Notes: generated from the letters alone by a model not told the origin. DNA of 64,000 bases from Pseudomonas kermanshahensis (GCF_014269205.2 NZ_JABWRY020000001.1:5132001-5196000), one strand, 5' to 3'; shown: positions 47,357-57,852, counted from the stretch's first letter. Translations and numbers: made by a program.

Positions 47357-47617
47357 TCAGGCGTTGCCTGGCTCGCTGTCACCGTGTTCGGAATCGGACG
47401 GGCTTGGCAGGCGAACCGGACGTGCTGGAACCACGGTCGAAATAGCGTGCTTGTAGACCATCTGGCTGACAGTGTTCTTCAGCAGCACGACGAACTGGTC
47501 AAAAGATTCGATCGAGCCCTGCAGCTTGATCCCGTTGACCAGGTAGATGGAAACCGGAACCTTTTCTTTTCTCAAAGTGTTCAAGTAAGGGTCTTGTAGC
47601 GAATGCCCTTTTGACAT
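47357..47617 (-). CDS. hfq: RNA chaperone Hfq
   Basis: An 86-residue Hfq: [34 protein letters not shown] (Sm1) and the [10 protein letters not shown] Sm2 motif, followed by a short acidic tail ([13 protein letters not shown]). Hexameric Hfq pairs small RNAs with mRNAs and, in Pseudomonas, forms the Crc-dependent translational repressor in catabolite control. ATG 47617 with AGGAG upstream; an in-frame GTG three codons earlier is not used in homologues. It lies between miaA and hflX. Confidence 0.98.
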   Translation of the reverse strand: MSKGHSLQDPYLNTLRKEKVPVSIYLVNGIKLQGSIESFDQFVVLLKNTVSQMVYKHAISTVVPARPVRLPSPSDSEHGDSEPGNA

Positions 47618-47640
47618 ATGCCGCACTCCTGTAAGGATAA

Positions 47641-47662
47641 ATAATAGAAAATCAAGAAAATC
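47641..47662 (-). promoter_or_regulatory. Possible internal promoter of hfq
   Basis: The 94-base miaA-hfq gap is AT-rich. A good -10 TATTAT (47646-47641 on the minus strand) is seen; the best -35 at 16 bases (TTTATC) is weak. Internal hfq promoters are known in other gamma-proteobacteria. Confidence 0.35.
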
Positions 47663-47711
47663 GATAAATTAGGCCGCCCCTTCGCAAGAATAGACGGCAA
47701 TTAGCAGGGAC

Positions 47712-48683
47712 TCAGCTCAATATGGAGACGCTTCCCAGGTATTTCAAGGTGCGGGACAGATTGTCGCAGGCGAGGCTGTCAAGCCAGTGCACGTCAGACC
47801 AACCGCGCAACCAGGTGAACTGCCGCTTGGCCAGCTGGCGAGTGGCAATGATACCGCGTTCTCGCATCTCATTCTCACTTAGCCTGCCGTCGAGGTAGTC
47901 CCAGACTTGCCTGTACCCCACTGCCCGTATAGACGGCAACCCGGCGTGCAAGTCACTTCTGGCTCGCAGCGATCGGACCTCGTCGATGAAGCCCTGTTCC
48001 AACATCTGCGAAAATCGTAACGCAATTCGCTGATGCAAAATGTGACGATCTGTAGGAGCGATCGCCAAACTCGCGACAGTATAGGGCAAATGTCCGCCCG
48101 CGCCTGCGTCTGCGCCGCGACTTTCCGCGAATTGACGCTGGCGATGAGCCGTCATGCTCTCGCCGCTCACCCGGCAAACCTCAAGTGCACGGATCAGCCG
48201 CTGGGGGTCATTCGGATGGATGCGCGCCGCCGACTCAGGGTCCACTTCGGCCAACTGGCGGTGCAGCTCGACCAGGCCTAGCGCGCGGGCCTGTGCTTCG
48301 AGCTCGGCACGCACGCTGGCGTCGGCCGGCGGCATGTCAGCCAAGCCATCGATCAAGGCCTTGTAATACAGCATGGTGCCACCCACCAGCAGCGGGATCT
48401 TGCCCCGTGCAGTGATTTCCGCCATGGCTTGCAAGGCATCGGTGCAAAAGTGCGCGGCAGAATAGCTTTCGGCCGGGTCGAGAATGTCGATCAGCCGGTG
48501 CGGGTGTGCTGCCAGCAGCTCCTTGGAAGGCTTGGCGGTACCGATGTCCATGCCACGGTAGACCAGCGCCGAGTCGACACTGATCAACTCGCAGGGCAGG
48601 ACCTTGGTCAGCTCGATGGCAAGGTCAGTCTTGCCAGCCGCCGTCGGGCCCATGAGAAATATTGCTGGGGGCTTGCCGCTCAT
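47712..48683 (-). CDS. miaA: tRNA dimethylallyltransferase MiaA
   Basis: A 323-residue enzyme. P-loop GPTAAGKT is at 12-19, [20 protein letters not shown] follows, and [12 protein letters not shown] is near the end. It adds the isopentenyl group to A37 of tRNAs reading UNN codons. One base separates it from the mutL stop. Confidence 0.97.
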   Translation of the reverse strand: MSGKPPAIFLMGPTAAGKTDLAIELTKVLPCELISVDSALVYRGMDIGTAKPSKELLAAHPHRLIDILDPAESYSAAHFCTDALQAMAEITARGKIPLLVGGTMLYYKALIDGLADMPPADASVRAELEAQARALGLVELHRQLAEVDPESAARIHPNDPQRLIRALEVCRVSGESMTAHRQRQFAESRGADAGAGGHLPYTVASLAIAPTDRHILHQRIALRFSQMLEQGFIDEVRSLRARSDLHAGLPSIRAVGYRQVWDYLDGRLSENEMRERGIIATRQLAKRQFTWLRGWSDVHWLDSLACDNLSRTLKYLGSVSILS

Positions 48684-48684
48684 G

Positions 48685-50583
48685 TCATCGACCGCGCAGG
48701 AAAAGTTTGTCCAGGTCGTCCAGGCCCATTTGGGTCCAGGTCGGTCGGCCGTGGTTGCACTGGCCGCTGCGCTCGGTGTTTTCCATGTCGCGCAGCAGTG
48801 CGTTCATTTCGGGGATGGCCAGGCGCCGGTTGGCGCGCACGGCGCCGTGGCAGGCCATGGTGCCGAGCAGTTCGTTGAGGTGCGCCTGAATGCGGTCGCT
48901 GGTGCCGTATTCCATCAGGTCGGCGAGCACATCCTGCACCAGGCGGTTGGCCTCGGCTTGCTTGAGCAACGCCGGGATCTGCCGGATCGCCAGGGTCTCG
49001 GGGCCCAGCCGTTGCAACTCGAAGCCCAGGCGCTGGAACCATTGGGCGTGCTCTTCGGCGCAGTCGGCTTCGCGCTGGCTCAAGGCCAACGACTCAGGCA
49101 CCAGCAGCGGCTGACCGCTCAGGCCTTCGCTGGCCATGGCCACCTTGAGCCGCTCGTACATGATCCGCTCATGCGCGGCGTGCATGTCCACCAACACCAG
49201 GCCGACAGCATTCTCGGCCAAGATGTAGATGCCCTTGAGCTGAGCCAGGGCATAACCCAGCGGTGGAATGTCGCCCTGGCTTTCCGGCAGCGACGAAGGT
49301 GCAGCCGCGACATCGCTCAGCGGCTTGTAGAACTCGCGATACACCGCCTGCGACTCAGCCGCCGGCAACAGCTGCGACGGACGCGGGCTGTACTGGGACT
49401 GATAGCCCGAGCCACTGCCGCCATTGGAAATCGAGAACTGCGGCGCACGAGGCTGCTCAAGCACCGGCGAGGCCAGGCGCATCTCGCCTTGAGGGCCAAA
49501 CTCACCGGCCTGCTGGCCACTGGGGCGGACGATGTCGGCAGCCGCAGCGGGCGCAGCCAGTTGGTCCTCGGGGCGCACGTCGGCCAGGGCGCGGTGCAAG
49601 GTGCCATACAGGAAGTCATGCACCGAACGCCCTTCACGGAAGCGCACTTCGTGCTTGGTCGGGTGCACGTTGACGTCCACGCCGTTGGGCTCGAGTTCGA
49701 GGAACAGCACAAAGGTCGGGTGCCGGCCATTGAACAGCACGTCCCGGTAAGCCTGGCGCACAGCGTGGGCGACCAGCTTGTCGCGCACTGCCCGGCCATT
49801 GACGAAGAAGTACTGCAGGTCGGCCTGGCTCCGCGAAAAGGTCGGCAGCCCCACCCAACCCCACAAACGCAGGCCGTTGCGTTCGACATCGATGGGCAGC
49901 GCCTGCTCCATGAAGCCCGGCCCGCAGATGGCGCCGACACGCCGCGCACGTGCGGTTTCATCGTGGGCCTCGTGCAGGCTGAGGATGCTCTTGCCGTTAT
50001 GGCGCAGGTGGAAGCCGACATCGAAGCGGGCCAGGGCCAGGCGACGGATGACTTCCTGCAGGTGATCGAATTCGGTTTTCTCGGCCTTGAGGAATTTGCG
50101 CCGGGCCGGGGTATTGAAGAACAGGTCACGCACTTCGACCGAGGTACCCACCGGGTGAGCTGCCGGTTGCACGCGCGGGGTCATGTCGCGGCCTTCGGTC
50201 TCGACCTGCCAGGCTTCGCTGGCATTGGCCGTGCGCGACGTCAGGGTCAGGCGCGCCACCGAGCTGATCGAGGCCAGGGCCTCACCGCGGAAACCCAGGC
50301 TCAGTACACCTTCGAGGTCTTCCAGTTCACGGATCTTGCTGGTGGCGTGACGGGCCAGCGCCAGCGGCAGGTCATCGGCAGAAATCCCGCCGCCATCGTC
50401 GCGTACCCGCAGCAGCTTGACACCACCTTGCTCGACTTCGACATCGATGCGCCGGGCACCGGAGTCGAGGCTGTTTTCCAGCAACTCCTTGGCCACGGAG
50501 GCCGGGCGCTCGACCACCTCCCCCGCGGCAATCTGGTTAGCCAGCCGCGGGCTGAGCAGCTGGATGCGTGAACCACCACTCAT
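48685..50583 (-). CDS. mutL: DNA mismatch repair protein MutL (endonuclease type)
   Basis: A 632-residue MutL. The GHKL ATPase N-terminal part has ENSLDSG (37-43), DDGGGI (62-67), [10 protein letters not shown] (98-107); a Pro/Ser-rich linker spans about 340-440; the C-terminal domain carries D466-M-H-A-x2-E472-x4-E477, the nicking-endonuclease motif DQHA(x)2E(x)4E with Met for Gln. This agrees with the absence of MutH in pseudomonads. Its start overlaps the amiB stop by four bases. Confidence 0.96.
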   Translation of the reverse strand: MSGGSRIQLLSPRLANQIAAGEVVERPASVAKELLENSLDSGARRIDVEVEQGGVKLLRVRDDGGGISADDLPLALARHATSKIRELEDLEGVLSLGFRGEALASISSVARLTLTSRTANASEAWQVETEGRDMTPRVQPAAHPVGTSVEVRDLFFNTPARRKFLKAEKTEFDHLQEVIRRLALARFDVGFHLRHNGKSILSLHEAHDETARARRVGAICGPGFMEQALPIDVERNGLRLWGWVGLPTFSRSQADLQYFFVNGRAVRDKLVAHAVRQAYRDVLFNGRHPTFVLFLELEPNGVDVNVHPTKHEVRFREGRSVHDFLYGTLHRALADVRPEDQLAAPAAAADIVRPSGQQAGEFGPQGEMRLASPVLEQPRAPQFSISNGGSGSGYQSQYSPRPSQLLPAAESQAVYREFYKPLSDVAAAPSSLPESQGDIPPLGYALAQLKGIYILAENAVGLVLVDMHAAHERIMYERLKVAMASEGLSGQPLLVPESLALSQREADCAEEHAQWFQRLGFELQRLGPETLAIRQIPALLKQAEANRLVQDVLADLMEYGTSDRIQAHLNELLGTMACHGAVRANRRLAIPEMNALLRDMENTERSGQCNHGRPTWTQMGLDDLDKLFLRGR

Positions 50584-52013
50584 TGCTGCGAAGCCAGGGT
50601 AGTGGCCGGCACGTCCAGACGCTGGCCGACTTTCAGCTCATCGGTCTTGAGGCTGTTAGTGCTGCGCAGGCTGGCCACGCTGACCTGATAGCGCACCGCG
50701 AGTATGGCCAAGGTCTCACCCGGGCGCACGGTGTGTTCACGTGGGCCGGCCGCGATCTTGCCGGTGTCGCGCAGCCAGGCAATGTAAGTGCCCGGCGGTG
50801 GGTTTTGCTGGAAGAACTGGCGCACGCCGGTATGGATCGAGCGGGCCAGTGCCTGCTGATGGCTGCGGGTAGCCAGCTTGGCGGCTTCGTTGGCGTTGGA
50901 GATAAACCCGGTTTCAACGAGAATCGACGGGATATCCGGCGACTTGAGCACCATAAAGCCTGCCTGCTCCACACGCTGCTTGTGCAGCGAGGTGATGCGG
51001 CCCATGTTGCCCAGTACCTTCTGGCCCACATTGAGGCTGGAGCTGAGCGTGGCGGTCATCGACAGGTCGAGCAACACGCCCGCGAGCATGCGGTCCTTGT
51101 CGTCGAGGCTGACGTTGCCGGCGCCGCCGATCAGGTCGGAGCGGTTTTCCGTGTCGGCCAGCCAGCGTGCGGTCTCGGACGTGGCGCCACGGTCGGACAA
51201 TGCAAAGACCGAGGCACCGAAGGCGGCCTTGGAAGGCGCGGCGTCGGCGTGGATCGAGACGAACAGGTCGGCACCCTTCTTACGGGCGATTTCGGTGCGT
51301 TTGCGCAGCGGGATGAAGTAGTCACCGGTGCGGGTCAGCTCGGCGCGGAAGCCTTTCTCGCTGTTGATCTGGCGCTGCAACTCCTGAGCGATCTGCAGGA
51401 CGATGTCTTTTTCATGCTGGCCGCGCGAGCCGGAAGCGCCCGGGTCCTCGCCGCCGTGGCCGGCGTCGATGGCGACCACGATGTCACGTTTGCCGCTGGG
51501 CACCGGTGGCAGCTTGATGGCCGGCTGGGCCGGGCTCACCGGCACCGCAGGCGTGGTCACCGGCGTTTGCACGGGCGTCGGCGGCGGGGGCGGTGTACTG
51601 GCAGCGACGGCGTCGGCTTCCTGGTCGTACAGGTCGACCACCAGGCGGTTGCCGTACTGGGCATTGGGCGCCAAGGTGAAGCTCTTGGGCGTGACCGACT
51701 TTTTCAGGTCGACCACCACGCGCAGGTCGGTAGGCGTACGCTGGGCCGAACGCACGCTGCTGATCGGCGTGTTGGACGTCGCTACGTTCAACGGCGCAGC
51801 CAGGGTCGCACCATTGATGTCGATGACCAAGCGGTCTGGAGCGCTGAGGGTGAAGACGCTGTGCTGCACGGGGCCAGACAGGTCGAAGACCAGCCGCGTG
51901 TTGTCCGGCGCGCGCCACAGGCGCATGCTCTTGACTTGAGTGACGGCCAGAGCGTCAACGGTCACCGTTGTCAGCAGCAGCCCAACGATGGCGACCAGTG
52001 CGCGTATGCGCAT
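50580..52013 (-). CDS. amiB: N-acetylmuramoyl-L-alanine amidase AmiB
   Basis: A 477-residue exported amidase: signal peptide about 1-24, AMIN domain (about 28-130), Pro/Ala/Thr linker (about 150-180), Amidase_3 domain with zinc residues in [15 protein letters not shown], an [11 protein letters not shown] late motif, and a C-terminal LysM ([25 protein letters not shown]). It cuts the stem peptide from septal peptidoglycan in daughter-cell separation. ATG 52013 starts the signal peptide. Confidence 0.95.
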   Translation of the reverse strand: MRIRALVAIVGLLLTTVTVDALAVTQVKSMRLWRAPDNTRLVFDLSGPVQHSVFTLSAPDRLVIDINGATLAAPLNVATSNTPISSVRSAQRTPTDLRVVVDLKKSVTPKSFTLAPNAQYGNRLVVDLYDQEADAVAASTPPPPPTPVQTPVTTPAVPVSPAQPAIKLPPVPSGKRDIVVAIDAGHGGEDPGASGSRGQHEKDIVLQIAQELQRQINSEKGFRAELTRTGDYFIPLRKRTEIARKKGADLFVSIHADAAPSKAAFGASVFALSDRGATSETARWLADTENRSDLIGGAGNVSLDDKDRMLAGVLLDLSMTATLSSSLNVGQKVLGNMGRITSLHKQRVEQAGFMVLKSPDIPSILVETGFISNANEAAKLATRSHQQALARSIHTGVRQFFQQNPPPGTYIAWLRDTGKIAAGPREHTVRPGETLAILAVRYQVSVASLRSTNSLKTDELKVGQRLDVPATTLASQQ

Positions 52014-52032
52014 ACCTACCCCACTTACAGTT

Positions 52033-52497
52033 TTAGTGTTTGCCCAGTGCAACGCACCAAGCCTCGCCGCGAGCCCCCTGCGGCGAAAGGTTCAGCGAGC
52101 GTCCGCTCGCTTGGGGGCTTATGGTAATGGTCAGGTCAGGCTTTGGCAAAACGCCCGCACCCTTTTGTGGCCACTCGAACAGGCACAGCGCATCGCCCTC
52201 GAAGTAGTCACGTATGCCCATGTACTCCAGCTCCTCCGGATCGACCAGGCGATACAGGTCGAAATGGAAAGCACGCACCTCACCCATCTCGTACGGTTCG
52301 ACCACGGTAAAGGTCGGGCTCTTGACTGCACCAGTATGGCCCAAGCCACGGATCAGGCCACGTGAGAGCGTGGTCTTGCCCGCCCCCAGGTCACCTTCGA
52401 GAAAAATCACGCCATGACCGCCGGTCACTTCGGCAAGCCGCGCACCAAACGCGACCATGGCCGCTTCATCGGCCAGAAACAGGGTTAAGCCAGACAC
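52033..52497 (-). CDS. tsaE: tRNA threonylcarbamoyladenosine synthesis ATPase TsaE
   Basis: A 154-residue P-loop protein: GDLGAGKT at 35-42, KSPTFTVVEPYE and HFDLYRLVDPEELEYMG. With TsaB and TsaD it makes t6A37 of tRNAs reading ANN codons. It overlaps the nnrD end by 13 bases. Gene order nnrD-tsaE-amiB-mutL is standard. Confidence 0.95.
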   Translation of the reverse strand: MSGLTLFLADEAAMVAFGARLAEVTGGHGVIFLEGDLGAGKTTLSRGLIRGLGHTGAVKSPTFTVVEPYEMGEVRAFHFDLYRLVDPEELEYMGIRDYFEGDALCLFEWPQKGAGVLPKPDLTITISPQASGRSLNLSPQGARGEAWCVALGKH

Positions 52498-53345
52498 GCA
52501 GAATGCTCCTCCAACAACTCACGAATGACCGGCGCCAGATCACTGGCTGCCAGGCCTCTACCTTTGACGCCCAGGCGCTCGCCCGCACAGGCATGCAGCC
52601 ACGCCCCCAAGCAGGCGGCCTCCCAGGCCCCCAAGCCTTGAGCCAGCAGCGCCGCCAGCACGCCGGTTAACACATCGCCCAGGCCGGCGCCGGCCATGGC
52701 CGGGTGCCCACGGTCACACCGCGCCAACTGCCCGCTCGGGTCGGCCACCAGGGTACCGGCACCCTTCAGCACGCAGACGCTGGCATAGCGGCGGGCAAGC
52801 TTGCGCGCAGCCCCTGGGCGGTCGGCTTGCACGGCCTCGGTGGAAATCCCCAGCAACCGCGCCGCCTCCCCCGGGTGCGGGGTGAGGATGCTACCGCTGG
52901 GCAGGGCCAGGGGCGTGCGCGCCAGCAGGTTCAAGGCATCGGCATCCCAGACCTGCGGTTGCTCAGCGTTGGCCACTGCCGACAACAGGCTACGGCCCCA
53001 CGCCGCCTGCCCCAACCCCGGGCCGACCACCAGCACCGAGGCGCGCTCCAGCACGCCCATCAGCTGATTGGCCGAACTCACGCCCAGGCACATGGCTTCC
53101 GGCAGGCGGGCCAGGCATGCGCCGACATGTTCAGGACGCGTCGCCACGCTGACCAACCCGGCACCACAGCGCAGCGCGGCTTCGGCACTCAGTAGCACCG
53201 CACCGCCCGTACCCAGGTCGCCGCCAACCACCAGCACATGGCCGAAGTCACTTTTATGGGCATGCGCAGGCCTTGCCGGCAGGTGCGCGACGGTCACGCT
53301 GCTGAGCAGTTGCGGGGCATGCGCGGGTTGTTTGGTCTGGGGCAT
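52485..53345 (-). CDS. nnrD: ADP-dependent NAD(P)H-hydrate dehydratase
   Basis: A 286-residue YjeF C-terminal-type protein: FGHVLVVGGDLGTGGAVLLSAEAALRCGAGLV, LTPHPGEAARLLG, and GHPAMAGAGLGDVLTGVLAALLAQG (nucleotide-binding glycine motif). It repairs hydrated NAD(P)H. In many bacteria the dehydratase is fused to the epimerase NnrE; here the N-terminal epimerase part is missing. ATG 53345; the frame extends 50 codons into the divergent queG region without homology. Confidence 0.9.
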   Translation of the reverse strand: MPQTKQPAHAPQLLSSVTVAHLPARPAHAHKSDFGHVLVVGGDLGTGGAVLLSAEAALRCGAGLVSVATRPEHVGACLARLPEAMCLGVSSANQLMGVLERASVLVVGPGLGQAAWGRSLLSAVANAEQPQVWDADALNLLARTPLALPSGSILTPHPGEAARLLGISTEAVQADRPGAARKLARRYASVCVLKGAGTLVADPSGQLARCDRGHPAMAGAGLGDVLTGVLAALLAQGLGAWEAACLGAWLHACAGERLGVKGRGLAASDLAPVIRELLEEHSACLA

Positions 53346-53409
53346 GGGGTCAAAGGCTCCAATGTCTGGCAGAATTATACGCACCTGAGCCCGTATTGCC
53401 TGCCCATCC

Positions 53410-54474
53410 ATGTCCGCTTGCACACTTGACCTCCCCGCCCTGGCCCAATCCATCAAAATCTGGGGCCAAGAACTCGGTTTTGCCCATGTTGGCATCGCCG
53501 GGGTGGACCTTGGCGAGCACGAAAAGCACCTGCAGCGCTGGCTAGAAGCCGGCTATCAGGGCGAGATGGAATACCTGGCCGCTCACGATGGCAAACGCGC
53601 ACACCCCGACCAGTTGATCCCCGGCACGGTAAGGGTGGTCTCGCTGCGCATGGATTACTTGCCCGGCGACACGCAGATGGCGCAACGCCTGGCCCAGCCG
53701 GAAAAGGCCTACGTATCGCGTTACGCCCTTGGCCGCGACTACCACAAGCTGGTGCGCAAGCGCGTGCAGCACCTGGCCGATCGCATCCAGGAAGCCATCG
53801 GCCCGTTCGGCTACCGGGCCTTCGTCGACAGCGCCCCGGTGCTGGAAAAGGCGATTGCCGAGCAAGCCGGGTTGGGCTGGATCGGCAAGAACACCCTGCT
53901 GCTCAATCGCAAGGCCGGCAGCTACTTCTTTTTGGCCGAGCTGTTCGTCGACCTGCCGTTGCCGGTTGACGACGCGCACACCAGCGAGCACTGCGGGCGT
54001 TGCGAGGCGTGCCTGGACATCTGCCCGACCAAAGCCTTTGTCGGGCCTTATGTGCTGGATGCCCGGCGCTGCATTTCCTACCTGACCATTGAGCTCAAGG
54101 GGGCGATCCCCGTCGAGTTGCGCTCGATGATGGGCAACCGGGTGTTTGGTTGCGACGACTGCCAGATCGTCTGCCCATGGAACCGCTTTGCCCGGCCCAC
54201 GCAGGAGCAGGACTTCCAGCCGCGCCATGGGTTGGAAAATGCCGAGCTGGCCGAGATGTTCTTGTGGGACGAAAAGACCTTCCTGCGCAAGACCGAAGGC
54301 GGGCCATTGCGGCGCGCGGGGTATGAGCGCTGGTTGCGTAACCTGGCCGTGGGGTTGGGTAATGCGCCTTCGACGATCCCGGTGATCGAGGCCCTGAAGG
54401 CACGGCGCGAGGATGCCTCGGCACTGGTGCGCGAGCATGTGGAGTGGGCGCTGGAACGGCACGGTATCCAGTAG
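53410..54474 (+). CDS. queG: Epoxyqueuosine reductase QueG
   Basis: A 354-residue iron-sulphur enzyme with two ferredoxin-type clusters (CGRCEACLDICPTKA and CDDCQIVCPWNRFA). It uses cobalamin to reduce epoxyqueuosine to queuosine in tRNAs with GUN anticodons. It is divergent from nnrD across 64 bases. The C-terminal HEAT-like extension (RRAGYERWLRNLAVGLGNAPS) is present. Confidence 0.95.
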   Translation: MSACTLDLPALAQSIKIWGQELGFAHVGIAGVDLGEHEKHLQRWLEAGYQGEMEYLAAHDGKRAHPDQLIPGTVRVVSLRMDYLPGDTQMAQRLAQPEKAYVSRYALGRDYHKLVRKRVQHLADRIQEAIGPFGYRAFVDSAPVLEKAIAEQAGLGWIGKNTLLLNRKAGSYFFLAELFVDLPLPVDDAHTSEHCGRCEACLDICPTKAFVGPYVLDARRCISYLTIELKGAIPVELRSMMGNRVFGCDDCQIVCPWNRFARPTQEQDFQPRHGLENAELAEMFLWDEKTFLRKTEGGPLRRAGYERWLRNLAVGLGNAPSTIPVIEALKARREDASALVREHVEWALERHGIQ

Positions 54475-54484
54475 CCACGCCATC

Positions 54485-54571
54485 CCTGTGGGAGCGGGTT
54501 CACCCGCGAGCACCGGCGGAGCCGGTGCCCTACACCGCGGTGCCTGCTTCGCGAGTAAACCCGCTCCCACA
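54485..54571. repeat. REP pair (inverted) with central hairpin
   Basis: Opposed cores GGGAGCGGGTTCACCCGCGA and TTCGCGAGTAAACCCGCTCC around a CACCGGCGGAGCCGGTG hairpin, between convergent genes. Confidence 0.88.
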
Positions 54572-54598
54572 GTGACCGCGTCGCACCTGAAGGCGGCT

Positions 54599-55210
54599 CT
54601 ATTGCTGGTCGTTGTAGTGGAACTTGGGCATTTCCCAGTGGAACCGGATCGCCAGCAAGCGCAGCAGAAACCCGCCAAACAAGGTCAGCAACATGGCCTG
54701 CTCTGCTGGCAACTGGAAGTGCACACAACCCAGATAGAACCACGCCGCCGCGAACGACACACTGGCATACAGCTCGCGACGGAACACCAGCGGGATGTCG
54801 TTACAGAAGATATCGCGCAAGATCCCCCCAAATACCCCGGTGATCACGCCGCTGATCGACGCCACCAGCATGCCCTGCCCCATCTCCAGCGCCGTCATGC
54901 AACCGATCAAGGTAAAGGCCACCAACCCCAGGGCGTCTAGCACCAGGAACATCGAGCGCAAGCGGCGCATCATGGGGGCGATGAAAATCGTCAGCAGTGC
55001 CGCGCAACTGGTCAGCACCAGGTACTCAGGGTGCTTGACCCAGGTGAGCGGGTAATGCCCGAGCAGCACGTCGCGCACCGAGCCGCCACCCAGGGCCGTG
55101 ACACAGGCAATCAGCACCACGCCGAACCAGTCCATGCCGCGGCGGCCGGCAGACAACGCGCCGGTCATGGCTTCAGCGGTGATGGCAATGAGGTAGAGCA
55201 TCAACAACAT
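54599..55210 (-). CDS. TRIC-family (UPF0126) membrane protein
   Basis: A 203-residue inner-membrane protein of seven hydrophobic segments built as a repeat: GGGSVRD at 41-47 and GGILRD at 128-133 are the paired glycine/arginine motifs of bacterial TRIC-type channels (YicG/YadS). Cation conduction is known for some members; the physiological role here is unknown. Confidence 0.88.
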   Translation of the reverse strand: MLLMLYLIAITAEAMTGALSAGRRGMDWFGVVLIACVTALGGGSVRDVLLGHYPLTWVKHPEYLVLTSCAALLTIFIAPMMRRLRSMFLVLDALGLVAFTLIGCMTALEMGQGMLVASISGVITGVFGGILRDIFCNDIPLVFRRELYASVSFAAAWFYLGCVHFQLPAEQAMLLTLFGGFLLRLLAIRFHWEMPKFHYNDQQ

Positions 55211-55301
55211 GGTGCGAGTCCGTGCGAGAAAGGCGCGCAGTCTAACCAGTTGCCCAGGGCACCAAAAGAGGGCACAGACACAATATCTGCGCCCTCACGC
55301 T

Positions 55302-55844
55302 TCACACCTTGATGAAGTGCTCGCGGTAATGGCGCAGTTCGGCAATCGACTCGCGGATATCGTCCAGCGCCAGGTGGGTGCCGCCCTTCTTGAAACTGTC
55401 GCGCACATTCGGCGCCCAGCGTGCGGCCAGCTCTTTAAGGGTCGAGACGTCGAGGTTGCGGTAGTGGAAGTAGTTTTCCAGGTTGCGCATGTGGCGATAC
55501 AGGAACCGGCGGTCCTGGCAGATGCTGTTGCCGCAGATCGGCGACTTGCCCTTGGGCACCCATTGCTCGAGGAAGGCGATGGTCTGGGCCTCGGCCTCGG
55601 CCATGCTGACTTTGCTCTCGCGCACACGCTGGGTCAGGCCCGAGCCGCCGTGGGTACGGGTATTCCATTCGTCCATGCGCGCCAGCACTTCGTCACTGTG
55701 GTGAATGGCGATCACCGGGCCTTCGGCCAGGGTGTTCAGATCGCTGTCGGTGACAATCGTGGCCATCTCGATGATGACGTCGCTGTCCGGATCCAGGCCG
55801 GTCATTTCCAGGTCGATCCAGATCAGGTTCTGTGGATTTTGCAT
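55302..55844 (-). CDS. orn: Oligoribonuclease
   Basis: A 180-residue DEDDh exonuclease: [21 protein letters not shown] gives the first Asp and Glu, [20 protein letters not shown] supplies the late acidic and histidine residues. It removes dinucleotides left from RNA decay and, in Pseudomonas, pGpG from c-di-GMP breakdown. ATG 55844; the frame runs nine codons further. Divergent from rsgA. Confidence 0.97.
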   Translation of the reverse strand: MQNPQNLIWIDLEMTGLDPDSDVIIEMATIVTDSDLNTLAEGPVIAIHHSDEVLARMDEWNTRTHGGSGLTQRVRESKVSMAEAEAQTIAFLEQWVPKGKSPICGNSICQDRRFLYRHMRNLENYFHYRNLDVSTLKELAARWAPNVRDSFKKGGTHLALDDIRESIAELRHYREHFIKV

Positions 55845-55992
55845 GCAGGGGCTCCTCGTATAGGCCGTCATAGTAGCCTAGCGAGTGCGGCGGGCGCATG
55901 TGCGGCGCACCGTGCAAAGGTAAGCAGAATGGTCGGGCGCCCGGCGTGCTAAACTGCCTGCCGTTTTCAATCTGTCCCAGCACGGAATCTTC

Positions 55993-57024
55993 ATGGCCAA
56001 ACGCCAGCTCAATCGTCGCCAAAACTGGCGTATCGAAAAAATCCAGAACGAGCGCGCCGCTCGCGCCGCCAAACGCGAGCAGCACACGCTGCAGGAGCTG
56101 GAAGGCGGCGACCTGGGGCCAGAGCAACTGGGCCTGGTGATCGCGCACTTTGGCGTGCAGGTCGAAGTCGAGGCCCAGGACGGCGACGTGGCTGGGCAGA
56201 TCTTCCGCTGCCACCTGCGGGCCAACCTGCCTGCGCTGGTCACCGGCGACCGCGTGGTCTGGCGGGCGGGCAACCAGGGCATCGGCGTTATCGTCGCGCA
56301 GATGCCGCGCAGCACCGAGCTGTGCCGGCCAAACAACCACGGCCAGCTCAAGCCGGTGGCGGCCAACGTCGACCTGATCGTGATCGTCTTCGCGCCAGCC
56401 CCCGAGCCCCACCCGAACCTGATCGACCGCTACCTGGTAGCCGCCGAACACGCCGGCATCCGCCCGTTGCTGCTGCTGAACAAGGCCGACCTGATCAACG
56501 ACGAGAACGCCCCGGCGTTGCACGCGCTGCTCGAGGTCTACCGCGAACTCGGCTACCCGCTGCTGGAGGTTTCGGCCCACCAGGGTGACGGCATGCAACG
56601 CCTGCAGCAGATGCTGGACGGGCACATCAGCGTGTTCGTCGGCCAGTCGGGCGTGGGCAAGTCGTCGCTGGTCAACAGCCTGCTGCCCGCTGCCGACACC
56701 CGCGTCGGCGACCTGTCCGAATGGTCGGGCCAAGGCACGCACACCACCACCACCGCGCGCCTTTACCACTTCCCCAACGGCGGCGACTTGATCGACTCGC
56801 CGGGTATTCGCGAGTTCGGCCTGGGCCATGTCAGCCGCGATGACGTGGAAGGGGGCTTCATCGAGTTCCGCGACCTGTTCGGCACCTGCCGCTTCCGCGA
56901 CTGCAAGCATGACCGCGAGCCGGGCTGTGCGCTGCTCAAGGCGCTGGACGAAGGCCGGATCAAGCAGCAACGCATGAACAGCTACCGCTCGATCATCGCC
57001 AGCCTGCCGGAAGACAGCTACTAA
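55993..57024 (+). CDS. rsgA: Ribosome small subunit GTPase RsgA
   Basis: A 343-residue circularly permuted GTPase: OB-fold about 35-115, NKAD at 163-166 preceding the P-loop GQSGVGKS at 217-224, then the zinc knuckle in [14 protein letters not shown]. It matures the 30S decoding centre. A terminator follows 26 bases after the stop. Confidence 0.96.
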   Translation: MAKRQLNRRQNWRIEKIQNERAARAAKREQHTLQELEGGDLGPEQLGLVIAHFGVQVEVEAQDGDVAGQIFRCHLRANLPALVTGDRVVWRAGNQGIGVIVAQMPRSTELCRPNNHGQLKPVAANVDLIVIVFAPAPEPHPNLIDRYLVAAEHAGIRPLLLLNKADLINDENAPALHALLEVYRELGYPLLEVSAHQGDGMQRLQQMLDGHISVFVGQSGVGKSSLVNSLLPAADTRVGDLSEWSGQGTHTTTTARLYHFPNGGDLIDSPGIREFGLGHVSRDDVEGGFIEFRDLFGTCRFRDCKHDREPGCALLKALDEGRIKQQRMNSYRSIIASLPEDSY

Positions 57025-57049
57025 CCCGCCTGATTTGTAGGAAATATTA

Positions 57050-57078
57050 CCGGAGCGCGTAAGACCGCTCCGGTTTTA
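57050..57078 (+). terminator. Rho-independent terminator of rsgA
   Basis: CCGGAGCG-cgtaagac-CGCTCCGG then TTTT, a perfect 8-bp stem. Confidence 0.88.
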
Positions 57079-57146
57079 GCGTCATCTATTGCCCCTTCTC
57101 CTGCTTTCGCTGATGGTCATGGCTTCTATCAGGGAGGGCAACCGCC

Positions 57147-57626
57147 ATGCCGGTTCTTATCAGCTACCGCCACGAAGAGCGGCTCGACGCGTTCATCCTC
57201 AATGAGCGCCTGCTGCTCGAAGGCATCCCCACCCAGCTGGTGCAATACGACAGCGATGGGCAGACCCGCGATGACCTCTATGGCAGTTTCTGCCAGCAGA
57301 TGAGCGATGCCACCCATTGGGTCGGCGTGTTGCCGGCCAGCGTCGGTGAACAATGGTGGACTGCCTGGCTGCTGGGGGCTGCGGCAATGGGCTGCCGCCG
57401 GGTGAGTTTCTATTGCAAAGGGCCAGGCACACTGCCTGAGTGCCTGGGCAGATGGCCGATCATGCGCGAGCGCCCGCACATCGACCTGTTCGTGCGTGCG
57501 TATCACGATGAGCGCACGTTCGAGCGGGCCATGTCATTGCCGCCAGGGCGAGGGTTAGGGGCTGACCGGGATAATGCCGACTACTTTCATGCCGACCTCA
57601 AAGCCAAGATCCGCCGGGGGTTCTGA
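57147..57626 (+). CDS. Small TIR-like domain protein
   Basis: A 159-residue protein that looks like a lone Toll/interleukin-1 receptor fold: strand VLISYRHEE (3-11), strand after LLEGIPTQLVQYD (24-35), then QMSDATHWVGVLPASVGEQWWTAWLLGAAAMG (51-82), where TIR domains have their conserved W-x-x-E-L helix. The glutamate essential for NAD hydrolysis is not in the expected place (AWLLG), so enzymatic activity is doubtful. No effector partner or defence gene is near. The ribosome binding site AGGGAGGG is strong. Assignment is from fold-like pattern only. Confidence 0.5.
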   Translation: MPVLISYRHEERLDAFILNERLLLEGIPTQLVQYDSDGQTRDDLYGSFCQQMSDATHWVGVLPASVGEQWWTAWLLGAAAMGCRRVSFYCKGPGTLPECLGRWPIMRERPHIDLFVRAYHDERTFERAMSLPPGRGLGADRDNADYFHADLKAKIRRGF

Positions 57627-57631
57627 ATGCA

Positions 57632-57846
57632 TTGGGGCCGCTACGCGCCCCATCGCCGGCAAGCCGGCTCCCACAGATAGGGTGTGGGCCTGAGCTTCCC
57701 ACAACCCCTGTGGGAGCAACTGTCTTGCGGTGCTTGTTCCGGCCTCATCGCTGGCAAGCCAGCGCCCACAGGTGCGGCGCTTGACTTGGAGGCTACATAG
57801 TTCGGGTGGGAGCTGGCTTGCCAGCGATGGGCCGCAGAGCGGCCCC
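57632..57846. repeat. Cluster of degenerate REP elements
   Basis: At least four REP-related units in 215 bases (near 57635-57680, 57702-57735, 57745-57775 and 57805-57845), each with a GGCAAGCC or TGGCTTGCCAGC core, in mixed orientation, separating convergent genes. Confidence 0.8.
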
Positions 57847-57852
57847 AGTCAC

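Noticed and set aside
48044-48090. REP-like string CTGTAGGAGCGATCGCC inside miaA
   Set aside because: It encodes the conserved MiaA segment LAIAPTDRH; the resemblance is coincidental and there is no REP partner.
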